DNA of 64,000 bases from Kitasatospora viridis (GTDB lineage Bacteria > Actinomycetota > Actinomycetes > Streptomycetales > Streptomycetaceae), in contig NZ_VIWT01000002.1 in the NCBI RefSeq assembly GCF_007829815.1, positions 310,001 through 374,000 of the forward strand. Direction: 5' to 3'. The translations under genes were made by a program, and so were the position numbers. Position 1 is the first letter of the stretch, and every line of letters begins with the position of its first letter. A model generated the notes under the pieces. It did no database searches. It was not told the origin of the DNA and saw only the letters and a list, made by a program, of their open reading frames with translations. Below are positions 33,278 through 41,490 of this stretch, in pieces.

Positions 33278-33312
33278 CGGGGCCTCCGGGGTGCGGTGGG
33301 TGTGCGGCAGGG

Positions 33313-34293
33313 TCAGGCGCGCAGGTGCCGGGAGAGCCCGGCGAGGATCCGCTCGGCGTCGGCCACCACGTCGCGGACGACCTGGCCGGCGGGCCGGACG
33401 TCGTGGATCCGGTCGACGTTCTCGCCCGCGAACAGGGCGCGCTGCGCGGTGTCGTCGCGGGCGACGGCGGCGGTCCAGGCGGGCTCGATCTCGCCCCGCC
33501 GGGCGGCCAGTTCGGGGTCCCGGCCGGTCCAGGTGCGGGTGAAGTCGTTGGCGACGGAGCGGGCGCTGTACCGCTCGTCCCACGGGATGCCGCGCACCAC
33601 GTCGAAGGAGCGGGTGTTGACGGTGTCGTCGGTGCTCGCCGAGACCAGCCGGGCCTTGAACCCCGGGCTGGCCGTCGACTCCTCGGTCGCGGCGAAGCGG
33701 GTGCCCATCATCACGCCGTCGGCGCCGAGCGCGAGGGCCGCCGCGAGGCCCCGGCCGTCCGCGAAGCCGCCGGCCGCGACGACCGGCACCTCGCCACGGG
33801 TGACGTCCAGGACGGCGGGGATCAGCGGCAGGGTGGTCCGGGAGGCGTGGTGGCCGCCGGCCTCGGCGCCCTGGGCGACGATCACGTGCGCCCCGGCCCG
33901 CAGCGCCACGGCGGCCTGGTCGGGGTCGTGGACCTGGACGACGACCCGGGAGCCGGCCTCGGCCGCGCCGGCCGCGTACTTCTCCACCTGGGCGGTGCTG
34001 CCGAAGGAGAGGGCCACCACCGGAGGGGCGTAGCCGAGCACCTTGTCCCACAGCCCGGGCCGCTCGTCGAAGGTGAACATGACGCAGCCGACGCCCCAGA
34101 CACCGCCGTTCGCGGCGGCCTGCGGCAGGTGTTCGTCGATGAACGCCGGGTCGCCGTAGCTGACGCCGACGAGGCCGAGGCCGCCGGCGGCCGTCACGGC
34201 CCCGGCGAGCCGACCGCCGGTCACCCCGCCCATCGGGGCGCAGACGACCGGGTGGTCGATGCCGAGCAGTTCGGTCAGCTTGGTCGAGATCAC
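33313..34293 (-). CDS. Nitronate monooxygenase family protein (2-nitropropane-dioxygenase-like)
   Basis: A 326-residue FMN-binding TIM barrel. HPVVCAPMGGVTGGRLAGAV starts the barrel, AQGAEAGGHHASRT (about 140-152) contains the catalytic His region, and AAGGFADGRGLAAALALGADGVMMGTRF forms the phosphate-binding end for FMN. Family members oxidise alkyl nitronates to carbonyls; relatives reduce enoyl thioesters or act on other acids. Start GTG 34293 is preceded by AAGGGAG. It is the first gene of the nine-gene minus-strand operon. A nitro substrate is possible but not proven. Confidence 0.85.
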   Translation of the reverse strand: MISTKLTELLGIDHPVVCAPMGGVTGGRLAGAVTAAGGLGLVGVSYGDPAFIDEHLPQAAANGGVWGVGCVMFTFDERPGLWDKVLGYAPPVVALSFGSTAQVEKYAAGAAEAGSRVVVQVHDPDQAAVALRAGAHVIVAQGAEAGGHHASRTTLPLIPAVLDVTRGEVPVVAAGGFADGRGLAAALALGADGVMMGTRFAATEESTASPGFKARLVSASTDDTVNTRSFDVVRGIPWDERYSARSVANDFTRTWTGRDPELAARRGEIEPAWTAAVARDDTAQRALFAGENVDRIHDVRPAGQVVRDVVADAERILAGLSRHLRA

Positions 34294-34685
34294 GATGCTC
34301 CCTTGGTCCGGTTCGATGGCACGACCGGGCGGGCCGGCAGGACGGGTGGCACGGCGAATTCGACGTTGAATTCCGCGCGGCGGGGCGGGCGTTCCACGGA
34401 TCGGAGCCGTTTCGGAAGGGGCCGCACTGCCCTCAGTGGCGCTGCGCTGCGCTGTGCGGAGCCGCCTCGTGCCGAGGTGCTGCGCTCTGCTGAAGACGTT
34501 AGCCGCAGGATTCGAACGCCGTCCAAGACGCAAACCGTGTGACCGCCATAAGGAGGCGCTATACCGGCTGCACACTGGACCGGCGCAAACGCGCAGAAGG
34601 CGTGCGAGCCAGGCCGGGGCAGACCTGGTGCGCACGCCGGTCGACGGCCGGTGCGGCGCGTGTGCGCCCCACCGTGGGCCGGGGA
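34294..34685 (-). other. Control region between the LysR gene and the organic-acid operon
   Basis: A 392-base stretch without a convincing gene; ORFs crossing it lack codon bias and ribosome-binding sites. It lies upstream of the nitronate monooxygenase gene and must hold the operon promoter. The only structured element I can point to is the ATA-N9-TAT dyad at 34548-34562, listed separately. The promoter boxes are not clear enough to assign. Confidence 0.5.
34548..34562. promoter_or_regulatory. Candidate LysR-type binding site (ATA-N9-TAT, T-N11-A)
   Basis: ATA (34548-34550) and TAT (34560-34562) flank nine bases and include the T-N11-A core expected for LysR-family activators. It sits 255 bases upstream of the first gene of the minus-strand operon and 120 bases beyond the end of the LysR gene. 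The dyad is short and could be chance. Confidence 0.35.
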
Positions 34686-35714
34686 TCAGTCGGCGAGGAA
34701 CAGCCAGCCGCGCTCCGCGGCCGTCTCCTGGAGGACGCGGGCGGTGTAGCTGCCCCGCAGCGCGGTGACGGCGAGGCGCTCGCGCGGCGGTCTGGGGGTC
34801 GGCAGCGGCCGCCACACCAGCCACGGCTCCCGCTCCACGACGTGCCGCGGGCGCAGCGCCACCAGGTTCGGCGTGGTGCGCAGCGCGTGCAGGAAGAGCG
34901 CGGGCTGGTCCTGGTCGACGGGGTGCAGCACGGAGTTCCAGCCGAGCCTGGCCAGTTGGGCCGGCACGGATTCGGCGAACCCGGGTGCGCAGCCCTCGCT
35001 GTACCAGAGCAGGCGCTGCCGGGTCAGGTCACGCAGCGTCAGTTCGGGCCGGGCGGCGAGCGGGTGCTCGCGTGCCATCACGACGCCGAGCGGCTCCTCC
35101 CGGACCACCGCGCAGACCACGTGCGGCGACGGGATGGGCAGCCGCACGATGCCGAAGGCGATCTCGCCGTGCCGCAGGAGTTCGCCCTGGTCGGCCGAGT
35201 CCACCGAGCGCATCCGCACTCTCGCGCCGGGCTGGTGGTCGCCGGGGGTCCGCCGGCCGGACAGTCCGTTCTGCACGTCGATCAGGACCTCGGCGGGCAC
35301 GGCGCCGCACACTCCGACGAGCCACACCTGCGGCGCGGGGGCGACGGCGGCGATGGCGGAGCGGAGTTGTCCGGGAATTCCCTGGATCTCCCGCAGGAAC
35401 GCCCGGCCGCTGGCGGTCAGTTCGACGCCGCGAGAACTCCGGATGAACAGGGTGGCGCCGATTCTGCGTTCCAGTCGTCGAATTTGCTGACTGAGGCTCG
35501 GTTGGGAGATCCGGAGTTCCTGGGCGGCGGCCGACACGGTGCCGGCGCGGACCACGGTCAGGAAGTACCGCAGGTGTCGCATGTCGAAATCGTCGACCTC
35601 GCGGGCGTCGGCCATCGCGCGGAGCAGAAGGTCATCGGCCGGATCCGATCCCTGTGCGTCGAGGCCGTCGTGGGCCGAGGCGTGACGGCCCGTCCACTCG
35701 TCCAGCACGCTCAT
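34686..35714 (-). CDS. LysR-family transcriptional regulator
   Basis: A 342-residue regulator. ATG 35714 has GAGGAAG upstream. The helix-turn-helix is offset by an unusual ~45-residue N-terminal extension and reads MRHLRYFLTVVRAGTVSAAAQELRISQPSLSQQIRRLERRIGATLF; the effector-binding domain follows. In-frame ATG codons lie closer to the HTH, so the true start could be later. It probably senses a pathway acid and controls the operon that begins at 34293; a dyad near its own promoter suggests autoregulation. Confidence 0.92.
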   Translation of the reverse strand: MSVLDEWTGRHASAHDGLDAQGSDPADDLLLRAMADAREVDDFDMRHLRYFLTVVRAGTVSAAAQELRISQPSLSQQIRRLERRIGATLFIRSSRGVELTASGRAFLREIQGIPGQLRSAIAAVAPAPQVWLVGVCGAVPAEVLIDVQNGLSGRRTPGDHQPGARVRMRSVDSADQGELLRHGEIAFGIVRLPIPSPHVVCAVVREEPLGVVMAREHPLAARPELTLRDLTRQRLLWYSEGCAPGFAESVPAQLARLGWNSVLHPVDQDQPALFLHALRTTPNLVALRPRHVVEREPWLVWRPLPTPRPPRERLAVTALRGSYTARVLQETAAERGWLFLAD

Positions 35715-35823
35715 CCGCTTCCTCCAATGCGTCGTACCGGGCGGTGCCGCCCCTGCCACACACAGGGTTGTGCGCCCGGTGGGCCCAGTCTGCGGCGGGC
35801 CGGCCCGGCGTGGCAGAAGAATT

Positions 35824-35861
35824 TGTTCCGAAAGGAATGTTTTACAGGCCCGAAACGGGCC
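35824..35861. promoter_or_regulatory. Dyads upstream of the LysR gene
   Basis: TTCC-GAAA-GGAA (35826-35837), with a T-N11-A spacing at 35824/35836, is followed by GGCCCG-AAA-CGGGCC (35847-35861). They lie about 110-145 bases upstream of the LysR start in an AT-richer pocket and may be the autoregulatory site. Assignment is by position and symmetry only. Confidence 0.35.
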
Positions 35862-35886
35862 CGGGGCCGCCGGTGGACGCGCGGAA

Positions 35887-35921
35887 GGACGGTGCGCCGT
35901 CGGGCAGTCGGCGCACCGTCC
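35887..35921 (-). terminator. Strong hairpin terminator after the MFS gene
   Basis: A perfect 13-base stem (GGACGGTGCGCCG, 35887-35899, with its complement 35909-35921) around a 9-base loop. It begins 32 bases past the stop of the minus-strand MFS gene. It separates the transporter transcript from the LysR transcript. Confidence 0.75.
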
Positions 35922-35952
35922 CCGGGAGGGCGTGCTGTCTGGTCCGGGCCGG

Positions 35953-37236
35953 TCAGGCCGGGTCGGTCACCTGCTGCTTGGTGGCGAGGACGACCAGGCC
36001 GCCGATCACCGCGAGGGCGGTCAGCACGGCGCCGAAGATGGTGGCGCCGTTGGTCAGGCCCACGGCGTCGCTCAGGTAGCCGGCCGAGACCGGCAGGATG
36101 CCGGCCGGGATGTAACCGCCCACGTTCAGCGCGGCGTTGGCCTCGGCGAGCCGGGCCGGCGCGATGCTGGAGTTGAGCAGCGACAGGCCGCCGAGCTGGC
36201 CCAGGCCCTGGCCGGCGCCGGCCAGCAGCGCGGCGAGGATCAGGACGGCGACCGCGTGGGAGTGCACGGCGACGACCAGCGAGACCATGCTCAGCGTGGT
36301 GCTCACCGCGCCGGCCGTCAGGATGGTGCGCCGGCGCAGCTTCTGCACCGCGAACTGCACGCCGGTCGCGGTGCAGAACATCGCGAAGGCCATCGCGCCT
36401 GCCACGATCCGGTTGGTGGTGCCGAGCAGGCCGGACAGCAGCGAGGGGCCGAGCGAGAGCACGAACGAGGTGGCGGTGATGCCGGGGGCGAACACTGCGA
36501 TGCCGAGGGCGAGTTGACGGCCGTTCCCGCTCGGCACGCTGGGCACCCGGATCCAGGCGCCCGTGCCGCGGCTCGCGGGCCGGCGCACCGGCATCCGCAG
36601 CACCACCAGCACGGCGGTGGCCAGCACCACCGCCTCGACGACGAACACGGTGACCGTCGGCCCCGGGGCCACCTCGGAGAGCACGCCGGCGAGCAGCGGG
36701 CCGAGGCCGGCGCCGAAGACCATCGCGCAGGAGGCCAGCAGGGCGGCGATCCGCTTGCGCTCCGGCCCGGCGACGTCGGTCACCGCGGCCATGCCGGCCG
36801 AGACCACCGAGCCGACCGCGATGCCGGTGAACAGCCGCGCCACGATCAGCGCGGCCACGCTGGTGGCCGTCGCGAAGATCAGGCAGGCGGCGAGGCCGAG
36901 GGCCAGCGCCGGGAGCAGCACGGGTTTGCGGCCGATGCGGTCGGAGACCACGCCGGAGACCAGCAGCGAGCCGATCAGGCCGACGATGTAGAACGCGAAC
37001 ACCACGGTCAGGGTGCCCTTGGAGAAGCCGATGGAGTGCTGCCACAGCACGTACAGCGGCGTGGCCGCGTTCGACAGCACGAAGACGGCGGTGATCGGCC
37101 ACGCGGCCAGCCACACCCACCACAGCGGGGCGGCAGGCGTGGCGGTGGGGGCGGGGGTGGGGGCGGGGGCCTCGGCGGTCGCGGTGGGCCGCGCCTCATC
37201 GGCGGCCTGGACGGGTGCGCCCCTGGTTTCGGACAT
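35953..37236 (-). CDS. MFS transporter
   Basis: A 427-residue protein with about 12 transmembrane segments and the family loop motif GVVSDRIGRKPVLLP between segments 2 and 3. A 35-residue Pro/Ala/Thr-rich cytoplasmic tail precedes the first helix. It probably exports (or imports) a small compound. Divergent from the ArsR-type regulator across a shared operator region, so it is likely repressed by that regulator rather than by the LysR protein. Drug or metabolite specificity is not visible. Confidence 0.92.
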   Translation of the reverse strand: MSETRGAPVQAADEARPTATAEAPAPTPAPTATPAAPLWWVWLAAWPITAVFVLSNAATPLYVLWQHSIGFSKGTLTVVFAFYIVGLIGSLLVSGVVSDRIGRKPVLLPALALGLAACLIFATATSVAALIVARLFTGIAVGSVVSAGMAAVTDVAGPERKRIAALLASCAMVFGAGLGPLLAGVLSEVAPGPTVTVFVVEAVVLATAVLVVLRMPVRRPASRGTGAWIRVPSVPSGNGRQLALGIAVFAPGITATSFVLSLGPSLLSGLLGTTNRIVAGAMAFAMFCTATGVQFAVQKLRRRTILTAGAVSTTLSMVSLVVAVHSHAVAVLILAALLAGAGQGLGQLGGLSLLNSSIAPARLAEANAALNVGGYIPAGILPVSAGYLSDAVGLTNGATIFGAVLTALAVIGGLVVLATKQQVTDPA

Positions 37237-37270
37237 GACGACTCCTCCCGAGCTGACTGCGGGTTCTCCA

Positions 37271-37322
37271 GCAGTACGAGTTAAGTCGAACTTAGCATGC
37301 AGTACGATCAGAGTCGTACTGC
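37271..37322. promoter_or_regulatory. Operator cluster between the MFS and ArsR-type genes
   Basis: A perfect inverted repeat GCAGTACGA-N6-TCGTACTGC spans 37299-37322, an extra copy of the left arm GCAGTACGA is at 37271-37279, and between them is TAAGT-CGA-ACTTA (37282-37294). The cluster sits 35 bases upstream of the MFS start and 58 bases upstream of the ArsR-type start, in an AT-rich island. This is a typical layout for a divergently acting ArsR-family repressor. Confidence 0.7.
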
Positions 37323-37379
37323 ACGGGGAATCGTGTGACGAAGAGTCGGATCGAGTGACGAACAGTCAGGGAGCCGCCC

Positions 37380-37757
37380 ATGCCTACGACCACGCCCGCC
37401 GCACCCGCCTGCGAGGTGCTCCCGGAGCCGCCCGACCTGCCCGAACCGCTCGCCGAGCCGGCCGTCGACCAGCTGCGCCTGGAGACCGTGCTGGGCGCGC
37501 TCAGCGACCCGCTGCGCCTGGCCATCGTGCGCAAACTCCTGCTGGAGTCCGAGGGCTTCGACCACCCCTGCGGCTGGTTCGGCCTCGACCGGCCCAAGTC
37601 CTCGCTCACCCACCACTTCCGGGCGCTGCGCGACGCGGGCGTGACCCGCCAGCGCCAGTACGGCCTGGAGCGCCGCAGCCAGGTGCGGGTCCACGACCTC
37701 GACGCCCGCTTCCCCGGGCTGCTCGACCTCGTCGCGAACTGGACCCCGCGCCCCTGA
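37380..37757 (+). CDS. ArsR-family winged-helix regulator
   Basis: A 125-residue protein. After an acidic/proline-rich N-terminus, LETVLGALSDPLRLAIVRKLLLE and SSLTHHFRALRDAGVTRQRQYGLERRSQV form the ArsR winged helix. No Cys pair typical of metal sensors is placed in the recognition helix (CE near 11 and C at ~64 are isolated), so it may sense an organic ligand or redox state. Divergent from the MFS transporter and probably its repressor. Confidence 0.88.
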   Translation: MPTTTPAAPACEVLPEPPDLPEPLAEPAVDQLRLETVLGALSDPLRLAIVRKLLLESEGFDHPCGWFGLDRPKSSLTHHFRALRDAGVTRQRQYGLERRSQVRVHDLDARFPGLLDLVANWTPRP

Positions 37758-37861
37758 GACAGGTCCCCGGTCCCCGGCCCCGGGCCAGTAGCGTGGCCGG
37801 GGGCCGCAGCGGTGCGGCGAACACGCCGGTGCGTGCCCGAGACCGAGGAGGAGATCCCCCG

Positions 37862-39115
37862 ATGACCGTCGCCGCGACCAACTGGGCCGGGAACATCACG
37901 TTCGGCGCCGAGCGCTTCCACGAACCCCGCTCCACGGACGAGTTGCGGCGCATCGTCGAGGGCAGCCGCGCCCTGCGGGTGCTCGGGACCGGGCACTCGT
38001 TCAACGCGATCGCCGACACCGCCGGCGACCTGGTCTCCGTCGCCGCCCTGCCCCGCGTGATCGAGCTGGACGAGCGGGCCGCCGCCGTCACGGTCAGCGC
38101 CGGGATCCGCTACGGCGAGCTCGCCGAGACTCTGGACCGGGCGGGGTGGGCGCTGCACAACCTCGGGTCGCTGCCGCACATCTCGGTCGCCGGCGCGTGC
38201 GCCACCGGCACGCACGGCTCGGGCGTCGGCAACGGCTCGCTGGCCACGGCGGTGCGAGCGGTCGAACTGGTCGCCGCGGACGGCGCCTTGGTGACGCTCG
38301 ACCGCGGCGCCGCGCAGTTCCCGGGCGCGGTCGTTGCCCTGGGCGCCCTCGGCGTGGTCACCCGGCTGACTCTTGACGTGCTGCCGGCCTTCGAGGTCCG
38401 GCAGTGGGTCTACGAGGACCTGCCGACTGCCGAACTGCGCGAACGCTTCGACGAGATCATGGCGGCGGCCTACAGCGTCAGCCTCTTCACGAGCTGGCGG
38501 ACCGACCGGATCGACCAGGTCTGGGCCAAGCAGCGCGGCGGCCCCGACGCCCCCGCCACCTGGCACGGCGCCCTGCTCGCCGACGGCCCGCGCCACCCCG
38601 TGCCCGGCTGCCCGCCCGAGCCCTGCACCCGCCAGCTGGGCGTCCCGGGCCCGTGGCACACCCGACTCCCGCACTTCCGGCTGGACTTCACGCCCAGCAG
38701 CGGCGACGAGCTGCAGTCCGAGTACTTCGTCGCCCGCACCGACGCCGTCCGCGCCTTCGACGCGCTTGACGCCGTCCGGGAACGGATCGCCCCCGCCCTG
38801 CAGATCAGCGAGATCCGCACGATCGCCGCCGACGCACTGTGGCTCAGCCCCGCCTACGAACGCGACGCCGTCGCCTTCCACTTCACCTGGCACCCCGCCC
38901 CGGCAGCCGTCGCGGACGCCGTCAAGGCGGTCGAGGAGGCCCTGGCCCCGTTCGCCGCCCGCCCGCACTGGGGCAAGGTCTTCACCACCGCGCCCCGGGC
39001 GATCCGGGACTCCTACCCGCGCTGGGACGACTTCCGCCGACTGCTGGGCGAGTTCGACCCGACGGGAACCTTCCGCAACGCGTTCATCAATCGCCACTTC
39101 CACGAAGTCATCTGA
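37862..39115 (+). CDS. aldO: Alditol (xylitol/sorbitol) oxidase
   Basis: A 417-residue flavoprotein, close to the 418 residues of Streptomyces alditol oxidase. GTGHSFNAIADT carries His45, the residue that binds FAD covalently in that family, and NLGSLPHISVAGACATGTHGSG continues the VAO-type FAD domain. It ends in FDPTGTFRNAFINRHF, a typical C-terminus. It oxidises the terminal alcohol of sugar alcohols with O2, giving aldose and H2O2. GAGGAGGAGAT precedes ATG 37862. It stands alone on the plus strand. Confidence 0.9.
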   Translation: MTVAATNWAGNITFGAERFHEPRSTDELRRIVEGSRALRVLGTGHSFNAIADTAGDLVSVAALPRVIELDERAAAVTVSAGIRYGELAETLDRAGWALHNLGSLPHISVAGACATGTHGSGVGNGSLATAVRAVELVAADGALVTLDRGAAQFPGAVVALGALGVVTRLTLDVLPAFEVRQWVYEDLPTAELRERFDEIMAAAYSVSLFTSWRTDRIDQVWAKQRGGPDAPATWHGALLADGPRHPVPGCPPEPCTRQLGVPGPWHTRLPHFRLDFTPSSGDELQSEYFVARTDAVRAFDALDAVRERIAPALQISEIRTIAADALWLSPAYERDAVAFHFTWHPAPAAVADAVKAVEEALAPFAARPHWGKVFTTAPRAIRDSYPRWDDFRRLLGEFDPTGTFRNAFINRHFHEVI

Positions 39116-39238
39116 CGCACCATCAGCTGATCTGGGTCGTCGCCGGTGTTGCGGTTCGGTTGCCGTCCGCTCGAACGCGATGACGTGTCACGTATCCGCT
39201 GGGATGGTCGGAAGAACCGGTTCTTCGCGGGGGGAAAC

Positions 39239-39934
39239 GTGACGATTGAGGATCTGGCCCGGGCGGTAACCGGCGCGGTCAACCGCTTCCGCCGAGGCGG
39301 GAGCGGGACCGTTGCGTTGCTCGTGGCAGCGGCACTGGTGCTGGCGCTCGCCGTGTACGGCGGCACCCGACTCGTCGAGGGCGGCGGGGGAACGCCGAGG
39401 AACGCCGGACACCGCGTCGCCGTGCTGGAAGACCCTCAGACGGTCAGAGCCGTGCTGCCCGACCTTCGGAGCGTACCCAGCGGATGGAGCTACTCCGATT
39501 CCGGCCCGCAGGTCAGTCCGTTCACGGATTCCTGCATCCCCCCGCATGAGGGGTGTGTGGCCCCGTTGGCCGACGGGCAGGTCCGGTTCTGGAGCAACCC
39601 CCAGCAGAAGGTGAGCTTCGAGGTGCTCACCTTCTCCTCGGCCGCCGATGCCCGGCAGATGTTCGGTGCCCTCCCGGGCCCGTCCGACGGCACCCCTTTG
39701 ACCATGCCCGCGATCGGCGACCAGTCCACCGCCGTCCTCGTCTCGGACTCAGTGGCGACAGCCCGGGTCAGGGTCGGAACCACCCTCATGACCACCACCA
39801 TCGACAACACGCCCTTCATCATCCGCACCGCAGACACGGATGCCCTGGCGCCCCTCGCCCGGATGTTCGCCGATCGCTCCCAGGAGGCCCAGTCCGGCCG
39901 ACCACCGACCGCCCGAGCACAGCCCGCCGGGTAG
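39239..39934 (+). CDS. Membrane-anchored protein of unknown function
   Basis: A 231-residue protein if GTG 39239 is used; a G-rich ribosome-binding site (GGGGGGAAAC) lies directly upstream. A short cytoplasmic, basic N-terminus leads to one transmembrane helix (TVALLVAAALVLALAVYGGTRLV), followed by an extracellular domain with a Cys pair (SCIPPHEGCV). I do not recognise the outer domain; its size and beta-rich look resemble other actinomycete surface sensor-like proteins. An in-frame ATG at 39146 has no ribosome-binding site. Confidence 0.6.
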   Translation: MTIEDLARAVTGAVNRFRRGGSGTVALLVAAALVLALAVYGGTRLVEGGGGTPRNAGHRVAVLEDPQTVRAVLPDLRSVPSGWSYSDSGPQVSPFTDSCIPPHEGCVAPLADGQVRFWSNPQQKVSFEVLTFSSAADARQMFGALPGPSDGTPLTMPAIGDQSTAVLVSDSVATARVRVGTTLMTTTIDNTPFIIRTADTDALAPLARMFADRSQEAQSGRPPTARAQPAG

Positions 39935-40102
39935 GTCGGGCGGGCCGGACGGCCGTGGCCGTCGTCGAGCCAGAGATCCGATCGCCACCACGTGACGCTG
40001 TCAGCTGTGGGACGTCGCCAGTTGCCGCCCTGATGGCTGATCAGGGGAGTGGGGTACCGGCGGGCGGCGGTGCAGGAGCTTGCGGGGCCCAGGGAGCTGA
40101 AC

Positions 40103-40121
40103 TTAGGTTAGCCTTGCCTAA
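40103..40121. promoter_or_regulatory. Iron box (DtxR/IdeR/DmdR-type operator)
   Basis: TTAGGTTAGCCTTGCCTAA is a 19-base palindrome-like match to the actinobacterial iron-regulator consensus TTAGGTTAGGCTAACCTAA, with 15 of 19 positions agreeing by eye. Its last base is the A of the apparent ATG of the CopD-like gene, so the bound repressor would cover the start. Expression should rise when iron is scarce. Confidence 0.75.
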
Positions 40122-41320
40122 TGAACAGTGCGCTGTCGGCCGCGACCACGGCCGGATACACCATGCCCCCGCTCTGGCGGACCGTCACCAAGTCCGGCTA
40201 CTTCCTCGGCCTGTGCGGAGCCATCGGCGCCACCGTCACCTACGCGACCACCGTCCGCCCCGCGCTGCGGGCCCGGTCGGCCGACGCCGGCGACGCCGCG
40301 GTACTCCGGCGCCGCTCGGCCCGCTACCTCGCCGGTGCGGGCGTGCTGCTCCTGGTCGCCGGCTACTTCCAGCTGGCCGCCCGCGTCGCCCGCGCGGGCA
40401 AGGGCATGCCGTTCGCCGACGCACTGGCGCCGGACCGGATCTGGCACTTCCTGCGGGCCCCCGCCGCCAAGGGCGCCTGGATACCGCAGGGCACGATCTA
40501 CCTGGTCCAGAACGGCGTCCTGCTGCTGACGGCCGTCACCCTGGCGGCCCTCTTCGCACCGGCCGCGCGGCGCCGGACCGACGCGCTCGCCCTCCTCGCG
40601 CTGCCGCTCTCGCTCGCCACCACGCTGATCGCCGCGATACCCGCCGCCGCGCCGAAGAACGCGGACGCCGTGCTGGACCTCGTGTTCGACCAAGTCCACA
40701 TCATCGCCGGCACGGTGTGGCTCGGCGGCCTGGCCCTGCTGGTCGCGCTGGCCGGCACCCGCGGGCGCCTCGGAGGCTCCGCCGGCCTGCTCTGGGCCGA
40801 CCTGTGGCGCCGCTTCGGCCTGGTCGCGATGGTCTGCGTCGGCGCCGTGGTGGTGTCCGGCCTGTGGATGAGCTGGCGTCACGTCGGGGCGATCGACCAG
40901 CTCTGGACGACCGGGTACGGCCTCGCCCTGCTGGTGAAGCTCCTGCTGGTCGCGGGCCTGGTCACGGCCGGCGCCGTCAACCAGCTCTGGCTGATGCCCC
41001 GGATCGCCCGGGCGCGCCGCGCCGACGACACGGCCTCGCTGCTGCGCCTGACGCTGCGTCACTTCCCGCAGGTCGTCTGGGGCGAGGTCGCGCTCGGTCT
41101 CGGCGTGCTGGTGGCGCTGCCCTACCTGAGCGGCTCGGCCCGCACCGAGGCGCACAGCCCGCAGGCCGCCTCCTCGGGGGCGGTGTTCGCCGCCGGCGCC
41201 GCCCTCGCCGCCGCGCTGGCCGTCTCGCTGTACGCCACCGCCAAGACGTCGGACGCGCTCGCCCGTCGACAGGTGCTCGCGGCCAACTGCCCGACGGGGC
41301 ACGAGGCATCCCGCATCTGA
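40121..41320 (+). CDS. CopD-like multi-pass membrane protein
   Basis: A 399-residue protein with about nine hydrophobic segments and the CopD-domain core: FDQVHIIAGTVWLGGLALLVAL, FGLVAMVCVGAVVVSGLWMSW and RRADDTASLLRLTLRHFPQVVWGEVALGLGVLVALPYL. CopD-like proteins are linked to copper uptake or haem-copper handling at the membrane. The upstream iron box suggests it belongs to the iron-starvation regulon. The ATG at 40121 overlaps that box and has no ribosome-binding site. Either the transcript is leaderless or translation starts at Met15 (40163). Confidence 0.82.
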   Translation: MNSALSAATTAGYTMPPLWRTVTKSGYFLGLCGAIGATVTYATTVRPALRARSADAGDAAVLRRRSARYLAGAGVLLLVAGYFQLAARVARAGKGMPFADALAPDRIWHFLRAPAAKGAWIPQGTIYLVQNGVLLLTAVTLAALFAPAARRRTDALALLALPLSLATTLIAAIPAAAPKNADAVLDLVFDQVHIIAGTVWLGGLALLVALAGTRGRLGGSAGLLWADLWRRFGLVAMVCVGAVVVSGLWMSWRHVGAIDQLWTTGYGLALLVKLLLVAGLVTAGAVNQLWLMPRIARARRADDTASLLRLTLRHFPQVVWGEVALGLGVLVALPYLSGSARTEAHSPQAASSGAVFAAGAALAAALAVSLYATAKTSDALARRQVLAANCPTGHEASRI

Positions 41321-41490
41321 GAGGGCCACGGGGCCCCGCCGCCCGTCAGCCTCCGAGGGCGCTGTGCACGTCCTTGCGCTCGGTGTCCGTCGCTGCTCCA
41401 GCTGGACCCGGGCCGGCATCACGGCGACGGGCACCCGCATGGTGGCCTGCCTGCCGCTGGCCGCTCCGCTCTGCTGAGCGCCCGGCTCCA

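Noticed and set aside
24066..34293. A phosphonate biosynthetic cluster (PEP carboxylase, DRE-TIM and dehydrogenase genes suggested it)
   Set aside because: No PEP mutase, phosphonopyruvate decarboxylase or phosphonate tailoring gene is present.
34436..34768. Small plus-strand ORFs in the control region upstream of the nitronate monooxygenase gene
   Set aside because: Arg- and Ala-rich translations without motifs, overlapping the LysR gene end; position suits promoter DNA.
41321..41490. A small gene between the CopD-like and LacI genes
   Set aside because: Short frames here have no ribosome-binding site or recognisable product; I see only a weak GC hairpin.
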